The notes beneath the pieces were generated by a model. That model worked only from the letters and a program-made list of their open reading frames with translations, did no database searches and had not been told where the DNA came from. From Streptomyces spororaveus (lineage in GTDB: Bacteria > Actinomycetota > Actinomycetes > Streptomycetales > Streptomycetaceae), in contig NZ_BNED01000005.1 in the NCBI RefSeq assembly GCF_016755875.1, forward strand, positions 6,849,501 to 6,913,500: a DNA stretch of 64,000 bases. Direction: 5' to 3'. This document shows positions 53,181 to 61,665 of the stretch, in pieces. Every line of letters begins with the position of its first letter. Within the stretch, counting starts at the first letter, position 1. Both the position numbers and the translations under genes were made by a program.

Positions 53181-54554
53181 ATGACCGAACCCACGCCGCG
53201 CAGGGCCGTACTCGTCGCCGCACTCGCGGTCGCCACCGCGGCCACGGCCACCGCCGCCACCGTCTCCGGCGGCGGTGCCCCGGCCGCCGCCGCTCCCGCC
53301 CCGCGGCCACCGGGCCGCACCGTCGACAACCGCTTCTGGTACTCCTACGGCCACTGGCTCGCCGGTACCCACCGGGGCACCGTCGCCGTCGGGGGATCCC
53401 GCCCCGGCCTGGAGATCGGTACGGCCGTCGGCCGCACCGAGTACGCCGACCCGCACACCGGCCGCAAGAGCACCTGGGAGTACGCCACCTGGACCTCCCC
53501 GCTCCACCGCTCCACCGTGCCCGCCACCGAGGCCATCGCCTCCTGGAACGCCCGGACCCCGGCCGGCACCTGGATCCAGATCGAACTGCGCGGCACCTAC
53601 ACCGACGCCACCACCACCCCCTGGTACGTGATGGGCCGCTGGGCCTCCGGCGACGGCGACATCCGCCGCACCTCCGTGGACGGCCAGAGCGACGGGAGGT
53701 CCACCGTCTGGACCGACACCCTGGCCCTCGACGCCCCGGCCGCGACCGCCGGTCTGCGGATCGCGGCCTGGCAGCTGCGCCTCACCCTCCACCGCAGGCC
53801 CGGCGCCGAGCGCGGTCCCACCGTCTGGCTCGCGGGCGCCATGGTCTCCGACGTCCCCGACCGCTTCACCGTCCCGGCCTCCACGCCCTCCCGTACCGCC
53901 CGCGAACTGAAGGTCCCGCGCTACTCGCAGGAGGTCCACGCCGGCCGGTACCCCCAGTACGACAACGGCGGCGAGGCCTGGTGCAGCCCCACCTCCTCAC
54001 AGATGATCATCGAGTACTGGGGTGGCAGGGCCGCCGCCTCCGCACTGACCTGGGTCGACCCGAAGTACTCGGACCCGCAGATCTGCCACGCGGCCCGCTC
54101 CACCTACGACGCCGCCTACAAGGGCTGCGGCAACTGGCCCTTCAACGCCGCCTACGCCGCCACCTACCGCGGGCTGGCCGGAGTCGTCACCCGCCTCACC
54201 TCCCTGGCCGACCTGGAAACCCTGGTCCGGGCCGGCATCCCCGCCATCACCTCCCAGTCCTTCCGCCCCGACGAGCTCACGGGCGCGGGCTACGGCACCG
54301 CGGGCCACCTGATGACCGTCATCGGTTTCACCGCCGCCGGAGACGTGATCGCGAACGACCCCAACTCGCGCGACAACACCGCCGTGCGCCGCGTCTACAA
54401 GCGCGCCGAGTGGGAGACGATCTGGCTGCGCACCAAGCGCACGGGAGCCTCCGGCAAGGTCGCGTCGGGCTCCGGCGGCATCTGTTACCTCTATGCGCCG
54501 GCCCTTCCGAGCCGGGCGCAGTTCCGGGCGCTGAGGGCGGTGGGGGTGCTGTGA
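53181..54554 (+). CDS. Secreted C39-like peptidase family protein
   Basis: A 457-residue exported protein. The N-terminus PRRAVLVAALAVATAATATA with AAAAPA looks like a long, possibly Tat-type, signal peptide. A beta-rich domain (about 45-235) is followed by a papain-fold C39-like domain (about 245-440): the nucleophile Cys in NGGEAWCSPTSSQMIIEYWG, the His in GTAGHLMTVIGFTA and the Asp/Asn in VIANDPNSRDN. Substrates may be peptides or cell-wall cross-links, but nothing nearby tells. ATG 53181 has GGGGGAA upstream. Confidence 0.88.
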   Translation: MTEPTPRRAVLVAALAVATAATATAATVSGGGAPAAAAPAPRPPGRTVDNRFWYSYGHWLAGTHRGTVAVGGSRPGLEIGTAVGRTEYADPHTGRKSTWEYATWTSPLHRSTVPATEAIASWNARTPAGTWIQIELRGTYTDATTTPWYVMGRWASGDGDIRRTSVDGQSDGRSTVWTDTLALDAPAATAGLRIAAWQLRLTLHRRPGAERGPTVWLAGAMVSDVPDRFTVPASTPSRTARELKVPRYSQEVHAGRYPQYDNGGEAWCSPTSSQMIIEYWGGRAAASALTWVDPKYSDPQICHAARSTYDAAYKGCGNWPFNAAYAATYRGLAGVVTRLTSLADLETLVRAGIPAITSQSFRPDELTGAGYGTAGHLMTVIGFTAAGDVIANDPNSRDNTAVRRVYKRAEWETIWLRTKRTGASGKVASGSGGICYLYAPALPSRAQFRALRAVGVL

Positions 54555-54652
54555 GAAAGCCGCGGAATTCCCCGTTGACCAAGCGGCACGGGTAAGTGGA
54601 ACATAGTGGGGTAAATGGCACATAAAGGCTTCTCAGTAGGAGGCGGCCCGCC

Positions 54653-55084
54653 ATGACCACCCATCCCAGCATCGAACACCACCCCGACCTCGCCGAGATG
54701 CGTACCCGGTTCGAGCGGGTGACCAGCACTCCCCGGGCGCAGGCCGTCGAAGCACTGGCCCTGATCACGGGCCTGTACCTGGCCGCCTCGCCGTGGATCG
54801 CAGGATTCAGCGGCCTCACCCCGCTGGCCATCAACAACCTGATCGCCGGCCTGGCCTTCTGCCTGTGCATGAGCGGTCTGGGCTCCGCCTACGAGCGCAC
54901 CCATGCGATGGCGTGGACGGCGGTCGCCCTCGGTGCGTGGACGATCATCGCCCCGTGGGCCATCGCCGGTGAGATGGACACGACGCGAACGGTGGTCAGC
55001 AACGTGATCGCCGGAGGTGTCGCCCTGTGCCTCGGCCTCGCGATGGCGGGCATGGCGAGCCGGGACCGCGAGTCCCGCGCCTGA
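54653..55084 (+). CDS. SPW-repeat membrane protein
   Basis: A 143-residue protein with four hydrophobic segments arranged as two SPW repeats: LITGLYLAASPWIAGFSG and VALGAWTIIAPWAIAGE, where the second reads APW. Each is followed by NNLIAGLAF or SNVIAGGVA. The N-terminal 35 residues are charged and cytoplasmic. The role of the family is unknown; members are often stress-linked. AGGAGG precedes the ATG. Upstream, GTT and GGGTA elements (54574-54594) faintly resemble a SigB-type promoter with a short spacer. Confidence 0.88.
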   Translation: MTTHPSIEHHPDLAEMRTRFERVTSTPRAQAVEALALITGLYLAASPWIAGFSGLTPLAINNLIAGLAFCLCMSGLGSAYERTHAMAWTAVALGAWTIIAPWAIAGEMDTTRTVVSNVIAGGVALCLGLAMAGMASRDRESRA

Positions 55085-55322
55085 CAGGGACGCCGGAGGA
55101 AGTGCCGCAGGAAGCACCGGAGGAGGCGCCGGGGGAAGCATCGGATGAAGCATCGGATGAAGGAACGCGCCGGGTCCCGACCGAGCAGGCCGGGACCCGG
55201 CCGCCTGCCGCAGAGGCCCGGGCGGGAGCGGATCCCTGTCCTTATATGTCTATGTTTGCGTGACGCAGACCACCCCTGGCGTCCCTACCGCGAAACGTGC
55301 GAACGCTGGCACATTGGACGCC

Positions 55323-55475
55323 ATGACTGCCGACAGCTCCGCCCCCATCGCCGCCCCCCGGGACCTCGTCCGGACCGGAGGCCCCAAGGACGACTCCACC
55401 TGGCTGGAGCACGTGCTCGGCTGGACCCTGGTGGTCGTCGTCGCCATGTTCGTCACCCAGGTCGGCTGGCTCTGA
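55323..55475 (+). CDS. Small single-span membrane protein
   Basis: A 50-residue protein: a short charged N-terminus (RDLVRTGGPKDDSTWLEHV) and one C-terminal hydrophobic segment (LGWTLVVVVAMFVTQVGWL). No motif for function. The ATG at 55323 follows a stretch without a clear ribosome site (GGACGCC); a GTG at 55260 would add 21 residues. Codon use fits the chromosome. Confidence 0.62.
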   Translation: MTADSSAPIAAPRDLVRTGGPKDDSTWLEHVLGWTLVVVVAMFVTQVGWL

Positions 55476-55493
55476 CCCCGTCCCGGCCGGGGA

Positions 55494-55958
55494 TCACCCG
55501 GGGCTCAGCAGCGCGGCGGCCGCTGTGACGAAGGCCACCGAGGCCTGCTTGGCCGAGTGCCGCCGCGCGTCCAGTTCGGCCCGGCTGGTGGCCTTGCGCA
55601 ACGCGTACGTGGCATCCGCCGCCTGCTGGGCGGGGCCGGCCAGCCCGGGGACCAGTACCTGAAGGCGGATGTGCGGCGCGGTGATCGCGGCCCGGGTGTC
55701 GTGCGACCTCGTCTGCGCCTCCAGCTGATGCTCGGCGCCCGCGTCGGACAAGGCCAGGCGCTCCCGGTGGAACATCGCCGAGCGGTGGGCGTCCAGCGCC
55801 GCCGCGAACTCGGTGACGGCGCCGAGCTGGTCCTGGCGATGGCTGTCGGCGCGCTGCTCGATGCGCGCGGCGCGTGCCGACCGGTGCTGGAGGAGCCCGG
55901 CGGTCAGAGCGCCGGCGAGGGTGCCGAGTACGGCAACGATCGAAGACCACAGGGACAT
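55494..55958 (-). CDS. Hypothetical protein with N-terminal membrane anchor and helical body
   Basis: A 154-residue protein. The N-terminal hydrophobic segment SLWSSIVAVLGTLAGALTAG is followed by an all-helical, Arg/Ala/Gln-rich region that could form a coiled coil (LLQHRSARAARIEQRADSHR). Similar short proteins are common in Streptomyces, often near secretion or lysis genes. I assign no function. ATG 55958 has GAGAGGA upstream; the frame could extend to 56003. Confidence 0.75.
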   Translation of the reverse strand: MSLWSSIVAVLGTLAGALTAGLLQHRSARAARIEQRADSHRQDQLGAVTEFAAALDAHRSAMFHRERLALSDAGAEHQLEAQTRSHDTRAAITAPHIRLQVLVPGLAGPAQQAADATYALRKATSRAELDARRHSAKQASVAFVTAAAALLSPG

Positions 55959-56183
55959 CGGGTGTCGGGTCCTCTCGGGTGGTCGGTTCGACGGTGAAGC
56001 CAAGACACCTTCCAGGGTGGGCGTCCTGGGGCGCTTCGAGGCTAGGGCTGTATTTGATCAGCGGTCAACTGCGTCCGCATCCAGGCCGACAGCAGACTCG
56101 CATGGACGAACTCATGCCCCCCGTATGCACGTTGTCGGCCGACACTCGCGTACCTGCTCACCGGGAACGAAATCGCCGAACAC

Positions 56184-56584
56184 ATGAGCACGGCACGGGA
56201 GTTGACCCCCTACTGCTTCGAGAGCAGGCGCGCCCACCACCGAACCGTCGCCCAGGACTCCGCGGCCGAGCCGGTCGCCCGGGGCCGGCGGCGACACCGA
56301 CCACCCCCGGCGCTGAGCGCTCCGCCCCATCCTCGACGGCTACGTACGCCACGCCGGGCACCCCGCGCCGCCCACCGCACCCTCGCCGAAGGAGCGCCCG
56401 GATGCCGCATTCCCTCCCCCCCCCAGGTCGCCAGGTCGCCCGGGTTGCCCTCGTGGGCCGGCTCTCCGGTGCCGGAGGGGCCGCCCTGGACTGGATCGGC
56501 CGGCCGGGCGCCCCGGACCGGCCCGATCGCGCCGAGCTCGGGGGGCTGCTGGTGCGGTGGCCGCGCGCGACACTGAAGATGTGA
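56184..56584 (+). pseudogene. Possible frameshifted gene remnant
   Basis: Strong GC3 coding bias starts at ATG 56184 (MSTARELTPYCFESRR...), weakens near 56290, reappears in another frame (LDGYVRHAGHPAPP) near 56330, and shifts again after a run of C at 56412-56419. It then ends in frame as VALVGRLSGAGGAALDWIG, then TGA at 56582. No single frame reads the whole. I do not recognise the parent family. The remaining parts of 55959-56824 hold no gene; CCCTTCC/GGAAGGG at 56714-56734 is a hairpin before the next gene. Confidence 0.3.
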
Positions 56585-56824
56585 GAGGAGTTCGTCCCGG
56601 AGTGTCCGGCACCTCCCGGCCCCGGGGAGCCGTTCGATCCGCTTGGTGATCTTGCCCCGGTGACGGGAAGCCCCTGATCGGGCATACTCAAGCCGCCGCA
56701 GCCGCTGAACAGCCCCTTCCGTAACCCGGAAGGGCAACATCGGCTGTGAGATTTCAGAGACCCGGCGGCGCGTCCCACACCTCACGCGTCGCCGCCGTGC
56801 CCGACCAGGGAGGAGAGCGCCGCC

Positions 56825-57997
56825 ATGACTGACCGCGCCCCGCAGCCGGTGGACCGACAGCTGCCCACCGAGGAGTCCCGGGACCTCCTCGCCCTCGTAC
56901 GCGAGATCGCGCAGCGGGAGATCCGCCCCAAGGCAGCCGAGGAGGAGGACTCCGGCCGGTTCCCGCGGGAGGTCTTCACCCTGCTCTCCGAGGCCGGCCT
57001 GCTCGGCCTTCCGTACCCCGGAGAATTCGGCGGCGGCGACCAGCCCTACGAGGTCTACCTCCAGGTCCTGGAGGAGCTGGCCGCGGCCCGCCTGACCGTC
57101 GGCCTCGGCGTCAGCGTGCACTCCCTGGCCTGCCACGGCCTCGGCGGCTACGGCACCAAGGAACAGCAGAGCGCCCACCTGCCCGCGATGCTCGGCGGCG
57201 GCCTGCTGGGCGCCTACTGCCTCTCCGAGCCGGCCGCCGGATCGGACGCCGCCTCGCTCACCACCAAGGCGGTCCGCGACGGCGACGACTGGATCATCAC
57301 CGGCACCAAGGCCTGGATCACCCACGGCGGGGTCGCCGACTTCTACACCGTCCTCGCGCGCACCGGCGCCGAGGGCCCCAAGGGCATCACGGCCTTCCTG
57401 GTCCCCGGGGACGCGGAGGGCCTGACCGCGGCCGTGCCCGAGAAGAAGATGGGCATGAAGGGCTCGCCCACCGCCCAGCTGCACTTCGACGGCGTACGGG
57501 TCTCCGACGCCCGCCGCATCGGCGAGGAGGGGCAGGGCTTCAGCATCGCCCTGGCCGCTCTGGACGCCGGGCGACTGGGCATCGCCGCCTGCGCCATCGG
57601 CGTCGCCCAGGCCGCCCTTGACGAGGCCCTGACGTACGCCCTGGACCGCAAGCAGTTCGGGCACCCGATCGCGGACTTCCAGGGACTGCGCTTCATGCTC
57701 GCCGACATGGCCACCAAGATCGAGGCGGGCCGGGCGCTCTACCTCGCGGCGGCGCGGCTGCGTGACGCGGGCAAGCCGTTCTCCCGCCAGGCGGCCATGG
57801 CCAAGCTGTTCTGCACGGACGCGGCGATGGCCGTCACCACGGACGCGGTGCAGGTCCTCGGCGGCTACGGCTACACGGCGGACTTCCCCGTCGAGCGGCT
57901 GATGAGGGAGGCGAAGGTGCTCCAGATCGTCGAGGGCACCAACCAGATCCAGCGCATGGTCATCGCCCGCCACCTGGCGGGCCCGGAGACGCGCTGA
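56825..57997 (+). CDS. Acyl-CoA dehydrogenase
   Basis: A 390-residue flavoenzyme that introduces a double bond into an acyl-CoA. It shows the N-terminal helical domain, FAD-binding AYCLSEPAAGSDAASLTTKA and DDWIITGTKAWITHGG (about 130-165), and the C-terminal four-helix domain with DRKQFGHPIADFQGLRFMLA. The catalytic Glu is in VLQIVEGTNQIQRMVIAR (about 370), the short/medium-chain position. ATG 56825 has GGGAGGAG upstream. It is not in an obvious operon. The chain-length preference cannot be read. Confidence 0.94.
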   Translation: MTDRAPQPVDRQLPTEESRDLLALVREIAQREIRPKAAEEEDSGRFPREVFTLLSEAGLLGLPYPGEFGGGDQPYEVYLQVLEELAAARLTVGLGVSVHSLACHGLGGYGTKEQQSAHLPAMLGGGLLGAYCLSEPAAGSDAASLTTKAVRDGDDWIITGTKAWITHGGVADFYTVLARTGAEGPKGITAFLVPGDAEGLTAAVPEKKMGMKGSPTAQLHFDGVRVSDARRIGEEGQGFSIALAALDAGRLGIAACAIGVAQAALDEALTYALDRKQFGHPIADFQGLRFMLADMATKIEAGRALYLAAARLRDAGKPFSRQAAMAKLFCTDAAMAVTTDAVQVLGGYGYTADFPVERLMREAKVLQIVEGTNQIQRMVIARHLAGPETR

Positions 57998-58003
57998 CCG
58001 AGG

Positions 58004-58240
58004 TCAGTACAACCCACTGCTGGTGGTGGGCCAGACCGGGGAGGACGTGAGCCGCGACCACTCCGGGTCACGCCGGCCGGGCAGCGTCCGGCCGGCATCG
58101 GCCCACCGCGCCAGCAGATCCCGGTAGATCGGCGGGTCGGGCACCTGCTGCGCCTGCTCACGCGGACGCTGAACCGATTCTTCGAAGCCCGGCGCCGCCG
58201 GGCGACGCCTTCGGCCCGTTGAAGACTGAAGCATGGTCAT
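58004..58240 (-). CDS. Small hypothetical protein
   Basis: A 78-residue frame with a basic N-terminus and a more ordered half (PPIYRDLLARWADAGRTLPG, then RRDPEWSRLTSSPVWP). The IYRDLLARWA pattern looks like real coding sequence, and the stop lies 6 bp from the acyl-CoA dehydrogenase stop, on the opposite strand. No family is recognised; two ATG codons two residues apart could start it. Downstream of its start, 58241-58538 is GC-rich sequence flanking fold-back element B. Confidence 0.45.
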   Translation of the reverse strand: MTMLQSSTGRRRRPAAPGFEESVQRPREQAQQVPDPPIYRDLLARWADAGRTLPGRRDPEWSRLTSSPVWPTTSSGLY

Positions 58241-58904
58241 ACCCGGCCAACGCGGAACCGAAGGGCCGGGTAATCGCCCCCGGGGTACGGCTATCCGTTC
58301 GAGGTGTCGCCGAACGGCGGCGTACCGGGCGCGCCGCCGCCGGAAGGCGGGGGCCGGCGTCCGGGGTCGGAACGTGGGGCGGCGGCTGCGGTGCGGCCGA
58401 TCCGCGCGGGCGGCTCCGGAAGGCGCGGCGGGGGCTTCGGCGTGCGGGAGATGGGCGGCCGGAGCCGAAATGCAGGGCGGTGGTCGGCAGGTGGGGCCGG
58501 TGCGGCCGGGTCGGGACCTGTGGCGGTGGCGCTGCAGAGCGGGAGCTGCTCGGGCGGTGGTCAGTGATGTGTATGGGGGTTTCCCGTCAGTCTCATCGTC
58601 TCTCCGTGTCGGGCCGGTCCCTCAAGGGCGCTCCTTCGTCGCGTCGCTTCGCGATGGCCTTGCGGCCACCCTTGACCGACCGTCCCGCCCCGGAAATCCG
58701 AAGACTGCCGAGAAGCCCCCAAAAGAACGAGCCGGTCCAGGCTCTAAGGGACGGGGCGGCCAGAGACCCCCTGCCCGGACGGGGGCAGGGACACCCGACA
58801 GGCGGGGCCCATCCAGCCCCCGGCCCGTGTCGGGGGAAGCGCCCCAAATCGCTACGCGCTCCCCATCTCTCAGCGTCTCCAGTCCGTCCTGGGCTGGACA
58901 TAGG

Positions 58905-59160
58905 CCGCCCACGACCTCGATCCGGCGCTCGACCTGCGTCCGACGACCGGCCGGGGCCCGCCACAAGCCGCCCACGACCTCGATCCGACGCACGACCCGC
59001 GACCGACGACCGGCCGGGGCCTGGGTACAAGCCGCCCACCACCCAGTGATTCCTCGTTCACGGCGGCGGACGGCCGTCCGTGGCGGGTCATAGGCCGCCC
59101 ACCATCCGTCGGTTTCTCATTGACGGCGTCCGACGGCCGTCTGCGCGGTCATAGGCCACC
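58905..59160. repeat. About 63-bp period repeats, left arm of element B
   Basis: CCGCCCAC marks units at 58905, 58968, 59032 and 59095, with a degenerate fifth near 59155 (spacings 63, 64, 63, about 61). Each holds a CGTCCGACGACCG-like stretch. The facing array on the right side has GTGGGCGG at 59567, 59631 and 59696. Confidence 0.8.
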
Positions 59161-59212
59161 GAGGACTCTCGGATGCTCCTCTTTGCCGGCGGCCGACGGC
59201 CGGTGCGCCCGC

Positions 59213-59460
59213 CCGGGCGCGTTGAGGGTCCTCTTTGACTGCGTCTGACTGCCGTCCGGAGGTGAAAAGGCGTGGGACTGCGGCTATTTCGTCGTGGATA
59301 CAGGTCAGCGCACATGGGCGACCCAAAGGGTCGTTGGTTTGCCCCAATTGCCCCTGTCTGGGGGTTGGTTTCTGGTGTCGTGTTGGCGCTGACCCGATTC
59401 CACGACGGAATAGCGGAGGTGTCAGCCGCCAGTCCCCCTCAGAGACTCTCATCAGCCCCC
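59213..59460. ncRNA. Apical core of fold-back element B (candidate structured RNA)
   Basis: Homologous to 35786-36030. The stem is about 59281-59310 (GGCTATTTCGTCGTGG, GGTCAGCGC) with 59386-59416 (GCGCTGACC, CCACGACGGAATAGC). The loop hairpin is GACCC (59320-59324) with GGGTC (59328-59332) around AAA. It pairs A-T where copy A pairs G-C, a compensatory change. TTTGCCCCAATTGCCCCTGT is kept. Strand and transcription are unknown. Confidence 0.45.
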
Positions 59461-60214
59461 AACCGGCCGCCGGTCGCAGTCTCGGAGGAGCGCGTAGCGA
59501 TTTGAGGCGGCTCAATGCCCAGCGTCGGCCGGTCGTCGGACGCAAGTCGGGCATCGGGCCGGGCTGGTGGGCGGCTTGTGTCCAGGCCCCGGACGGTCGT
59601 CGGTCGCAGGTCGAGAGTCGGATCGAGGTCGTGGGCGGCCTATGCCCAGCCCAAGACGGTCGTCGGACGCCGAGACTGGGGAGTCAGTGGGGGTGGTGGG
59701 CGGCCTATGTCCAGCCCAGGACGGGGTGGAGACGCTGAGACGTGAGGAGCGCGTAGCGATTGGACGCGCCTCCCCTGATCCGGGTCTCGGTCTGGATGGG
59801 CCCCGCCTCGGGAGCGTCCCCACCCCAGTCCGGGCAGGGGGTCTCTGGCCGCCCCGTCCTGATCCTTGAGTGCCCGGCTCGTTCTTTTGGGGGCTTCTCG
59901 GCAGTCTTCGGATTTCCGGGGCGGGACGGTCGGTCAAGGGTGGCCGTCAGGCCATCGCGAAGCGACGCGACGACGAAGGAGGAGCGCCCTTGAGGGACCG
60001 GCACGACACGGAGAGACGATGAGACTGACGGGAAACCCCCATACGCCACTCTGGCCACCGAATGAGCAGCTTCTGCCTTCCGAAGCCACCGCTCCAGGAC
60101 CCGGCTCCGGTCGCCTGACTCCCGTATGCCGGAGCCGCCACGCCTTCCCGGTCCCGTCCGCCTGGTTCCTGTCTGCCGGAGCCGCCGCCGCGCCTTCCTG
60201 AAGTCAGCCGCTCT

Positions 60215-60358
60215 GCTTCCGCCCCCGGTGCTTCTGCCGCACTGTCCGGTCCCGGCCGTCCGGCTTCCGCCCCCGGTGCCCCCGCCGCACGGTCCGGTCC
60301 CGGTCGCCCGGCTTCGCCCCGGTGCCCCCGCCACACCATCCGGTCCCGCCCGCTCGGC
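60215..60358. repeat. Three 48-bp tandem repeats
   Basis: GCTTC(C)GCCCC units begin at 60215, 60263 and 60311, 48 bp apart, each with GGTGCC(C/T)C and TCCGGTCCC. They lie in 60073-60513, a gene-free C-rich stretch between element B and the next gene. Confidence 0.7.
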
Positions 60359-60456
60359 CCCGCCCCCGCCCCGCCCCGCCCCCCGCCTTCGGCGGGCTCG
60401 GCACGGTGCGCCGGGGTGTCAGAGCGTGCCAGAAGGGTGGCCTCGGGGCTGGTTTC

Positions 60457-60469
60457 TGACGTACCGTCA
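60457..60469. promoter_or_regulatory. TGACG-TAC-CGTCA palindrome upstream of 60514
   Basis: A perfect 5-bp inverted repeat with 3-bp centre, in a small A/T-rich window (TTTCTGACG...CATATTC), 45 bp before the ATG. It is typical of TetR-type operators for lipid or steroid-like catabolic genes. The regulator is not in the window. Confidence 0.5.
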
Positions 60470-60513
60470 TATTCGCCCGAGCCGCCACCCGAAGCTGCCC
60501 CAGGAGGTTCGCC

Positions 60514-61650
60514 ATGCCCGCCGACCGGCCCGTCGCGCTCGACGAGTACCCCATCCACCAGGCCCCCTTGTCGATGAAGCATGTGGTCAGCGGCGACCGA
60601 AACGCCTACGACCGCTGCATCTTCCACGTCTTCGACCACGCCGGCCGCGCCGTCCTGATACTCGGCCTCGGGGTCTACCCCAACGCCGGGGTCATCGACG
60701 CCTACGCCACCCTCCGCGTCGGCGACGAGCTGCTCGCCGTCCGGGCCTCCGACGCCCTCACCGACGACCGGATGAACCTCTCGGTGGGACCGCTGTCCAT
60801 CACCGTCGACGTGCCGCTCAAGCGGCTCACGCTCCGCTGCGCTCCCGATCCGGCCGACCCGCACGGGCTCTCGTACGACATCACCTGGACCGCCGAGTTC
60901 CCTGCCGTCTGGGAGCCGCACCACGTCCAGCGGCGCGGTGACCGCCTCATGCTGGAAGGCCGCCGCTTCGTCCAGGCCGGCCAGGTCACCGGGAGCATCC
61001 GGGCCAAGGGCGAGGAGTTCACCCTCACGCCGGGGGAGTGGACCGGCACCCGCGACCGGAGTTGGGGCGTGCGGCCGATTCCCGGCGAGGAGGGGGGCCG
61101 CGCTGCCGAGGAGTACCGCCCCGAGGGCTTTCACTGGCTGTGGATCCCGGTCCGCTTCGAGGACCGCTTCGTCATGGTCATCGCCCAGGAGGACGCCGAC
61201 GGCCACCGCACCCTGAACGAGGCCGTGCAGGTCTTCCCCGAGGGCAGTGGACGCCGTGACGTCCAACTCGGCTGGCCGCACACCGACATCCGCTACCGGC
61301 CCGGCAGCCGGCACCCCGAGCGGGCCGTCGTGCACCTGACCGATCCCGCCGACCGCAAGCCCCTCGAACTGGGCGTGGAGATCCTGAACTCCTCCCCGCT
61401 CGCCGTCGGCGCCGGCTACCCGCCCGCCGGTGACTGGCAGCACGGCACCTGGCAGGGCCGCGGCTGGAGCGACCGCCGCGTCTACGACCTCTCCGACCCC
61501 GCGGCCCATCCGATGGCCGCCTACGGGGTGACCGACCACTCGGCCCGCTTCACCCTCGACGGGCGGATCGGCCACGGCATCTTCGAGCACGGCAGCTTCG
61601 GGCGACACGACCCGAGCGGATTCGCCGACTACTCCTCCGTCGCCCAGTAG
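60514..61650 (+). CDS. Hypothetical lipocalin-like/AttH-like protein (DUF7064-type)
   Basis: A 378-residue cytoplasmic protein without signal or membrane segment. The beta-rich pattern with paired domains (WTAEFPAVWEPHHVQRRGDR about 129-148; FTLTPGEWTGTRDRSWGVRP about 170-189; HARFT-like HSARFTLDGRIGHGIFEHG at the end) resembles carotenoid-hydratase/AttH-like lipocalin proteins. The DRSWGVRP motif is their hallmark. By that resemblance it may bind or hydrate a hydrophobic substrate, but no reaction is established. CAGGAGG precedes the ATG. A phosphotransferase gene follows 15 bp later, so they form a unit under the TGACG palindrome. Confidence 0.75.
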   Translation: MPADRPVALDEYPIHQAPLSMKHVVSGDRNAYDRCIFHVFDHAGRAVLILGLGVYPNAGVIDAYATLRVGDELLAVRASDALTDDRMNLSVGPLSITVDVPLKRLTLRCAPDPADPHGLSYDITWTAEFPAVWEPHHVQRRGDRLMLEGRRFVQAGQVTGSIRAKGEEFTLTPGEWTGTRDRSWGVRPIPGEEGGRAAEEYRPEGFHWLWIPVRFEDRFVMVIAQEDADGHRTLNEAVQVFPEGSGRRDVQLGWPHTDIRYRPGSRHPERAVVHLTDPADRKPLELGVEILNSSPLAVGAGYPPAGDWQHGTWQGRGWSDRRVYDLSDPAAHPMAAYGVTDHSARFTLDGRIGHGIFEHGSFGRHDPSGFADYSSVAQ

Positions 61651-61665
61651 GAAAGGGGATCGACC

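Larger units (their letters stand above)
58539..60072. repeat. Fold-back element B: second giant imperfect palindrome, non-coding
   Basis: The same design as element A: left arm about 58539-58915 and right arm about 59646-60072 are reverse complements. They share with A the same terminal blocks (GGAGCTGCTCG, TATGGGGGTTTCCCGTCAGT, CTTGACCGACCGTCCCGCCC, AAGCCCCCAAAAGAACGAGC). The element is 250 bp longer than A because the inner arrays have more units. Open frames within it (to about 280 codons) differ from those in A and carry stops elsewhere, so I do not call genes. The box GAGCGCGTAGCGAT occurs in both arms and once more at about 59487. Confidence 0.85.

Noticed and set aside
58219..59093. 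Frames of 276-286 codons inside fold-back element B
   Set aside because: They overlap each other in different frames, track the repeat period, and match copy A only at DNA level.
58539..60072. Retron or DGR locus
   Set aside because: The element is a long hairpin with repeats, but there is no reverse transcriptase in the window.
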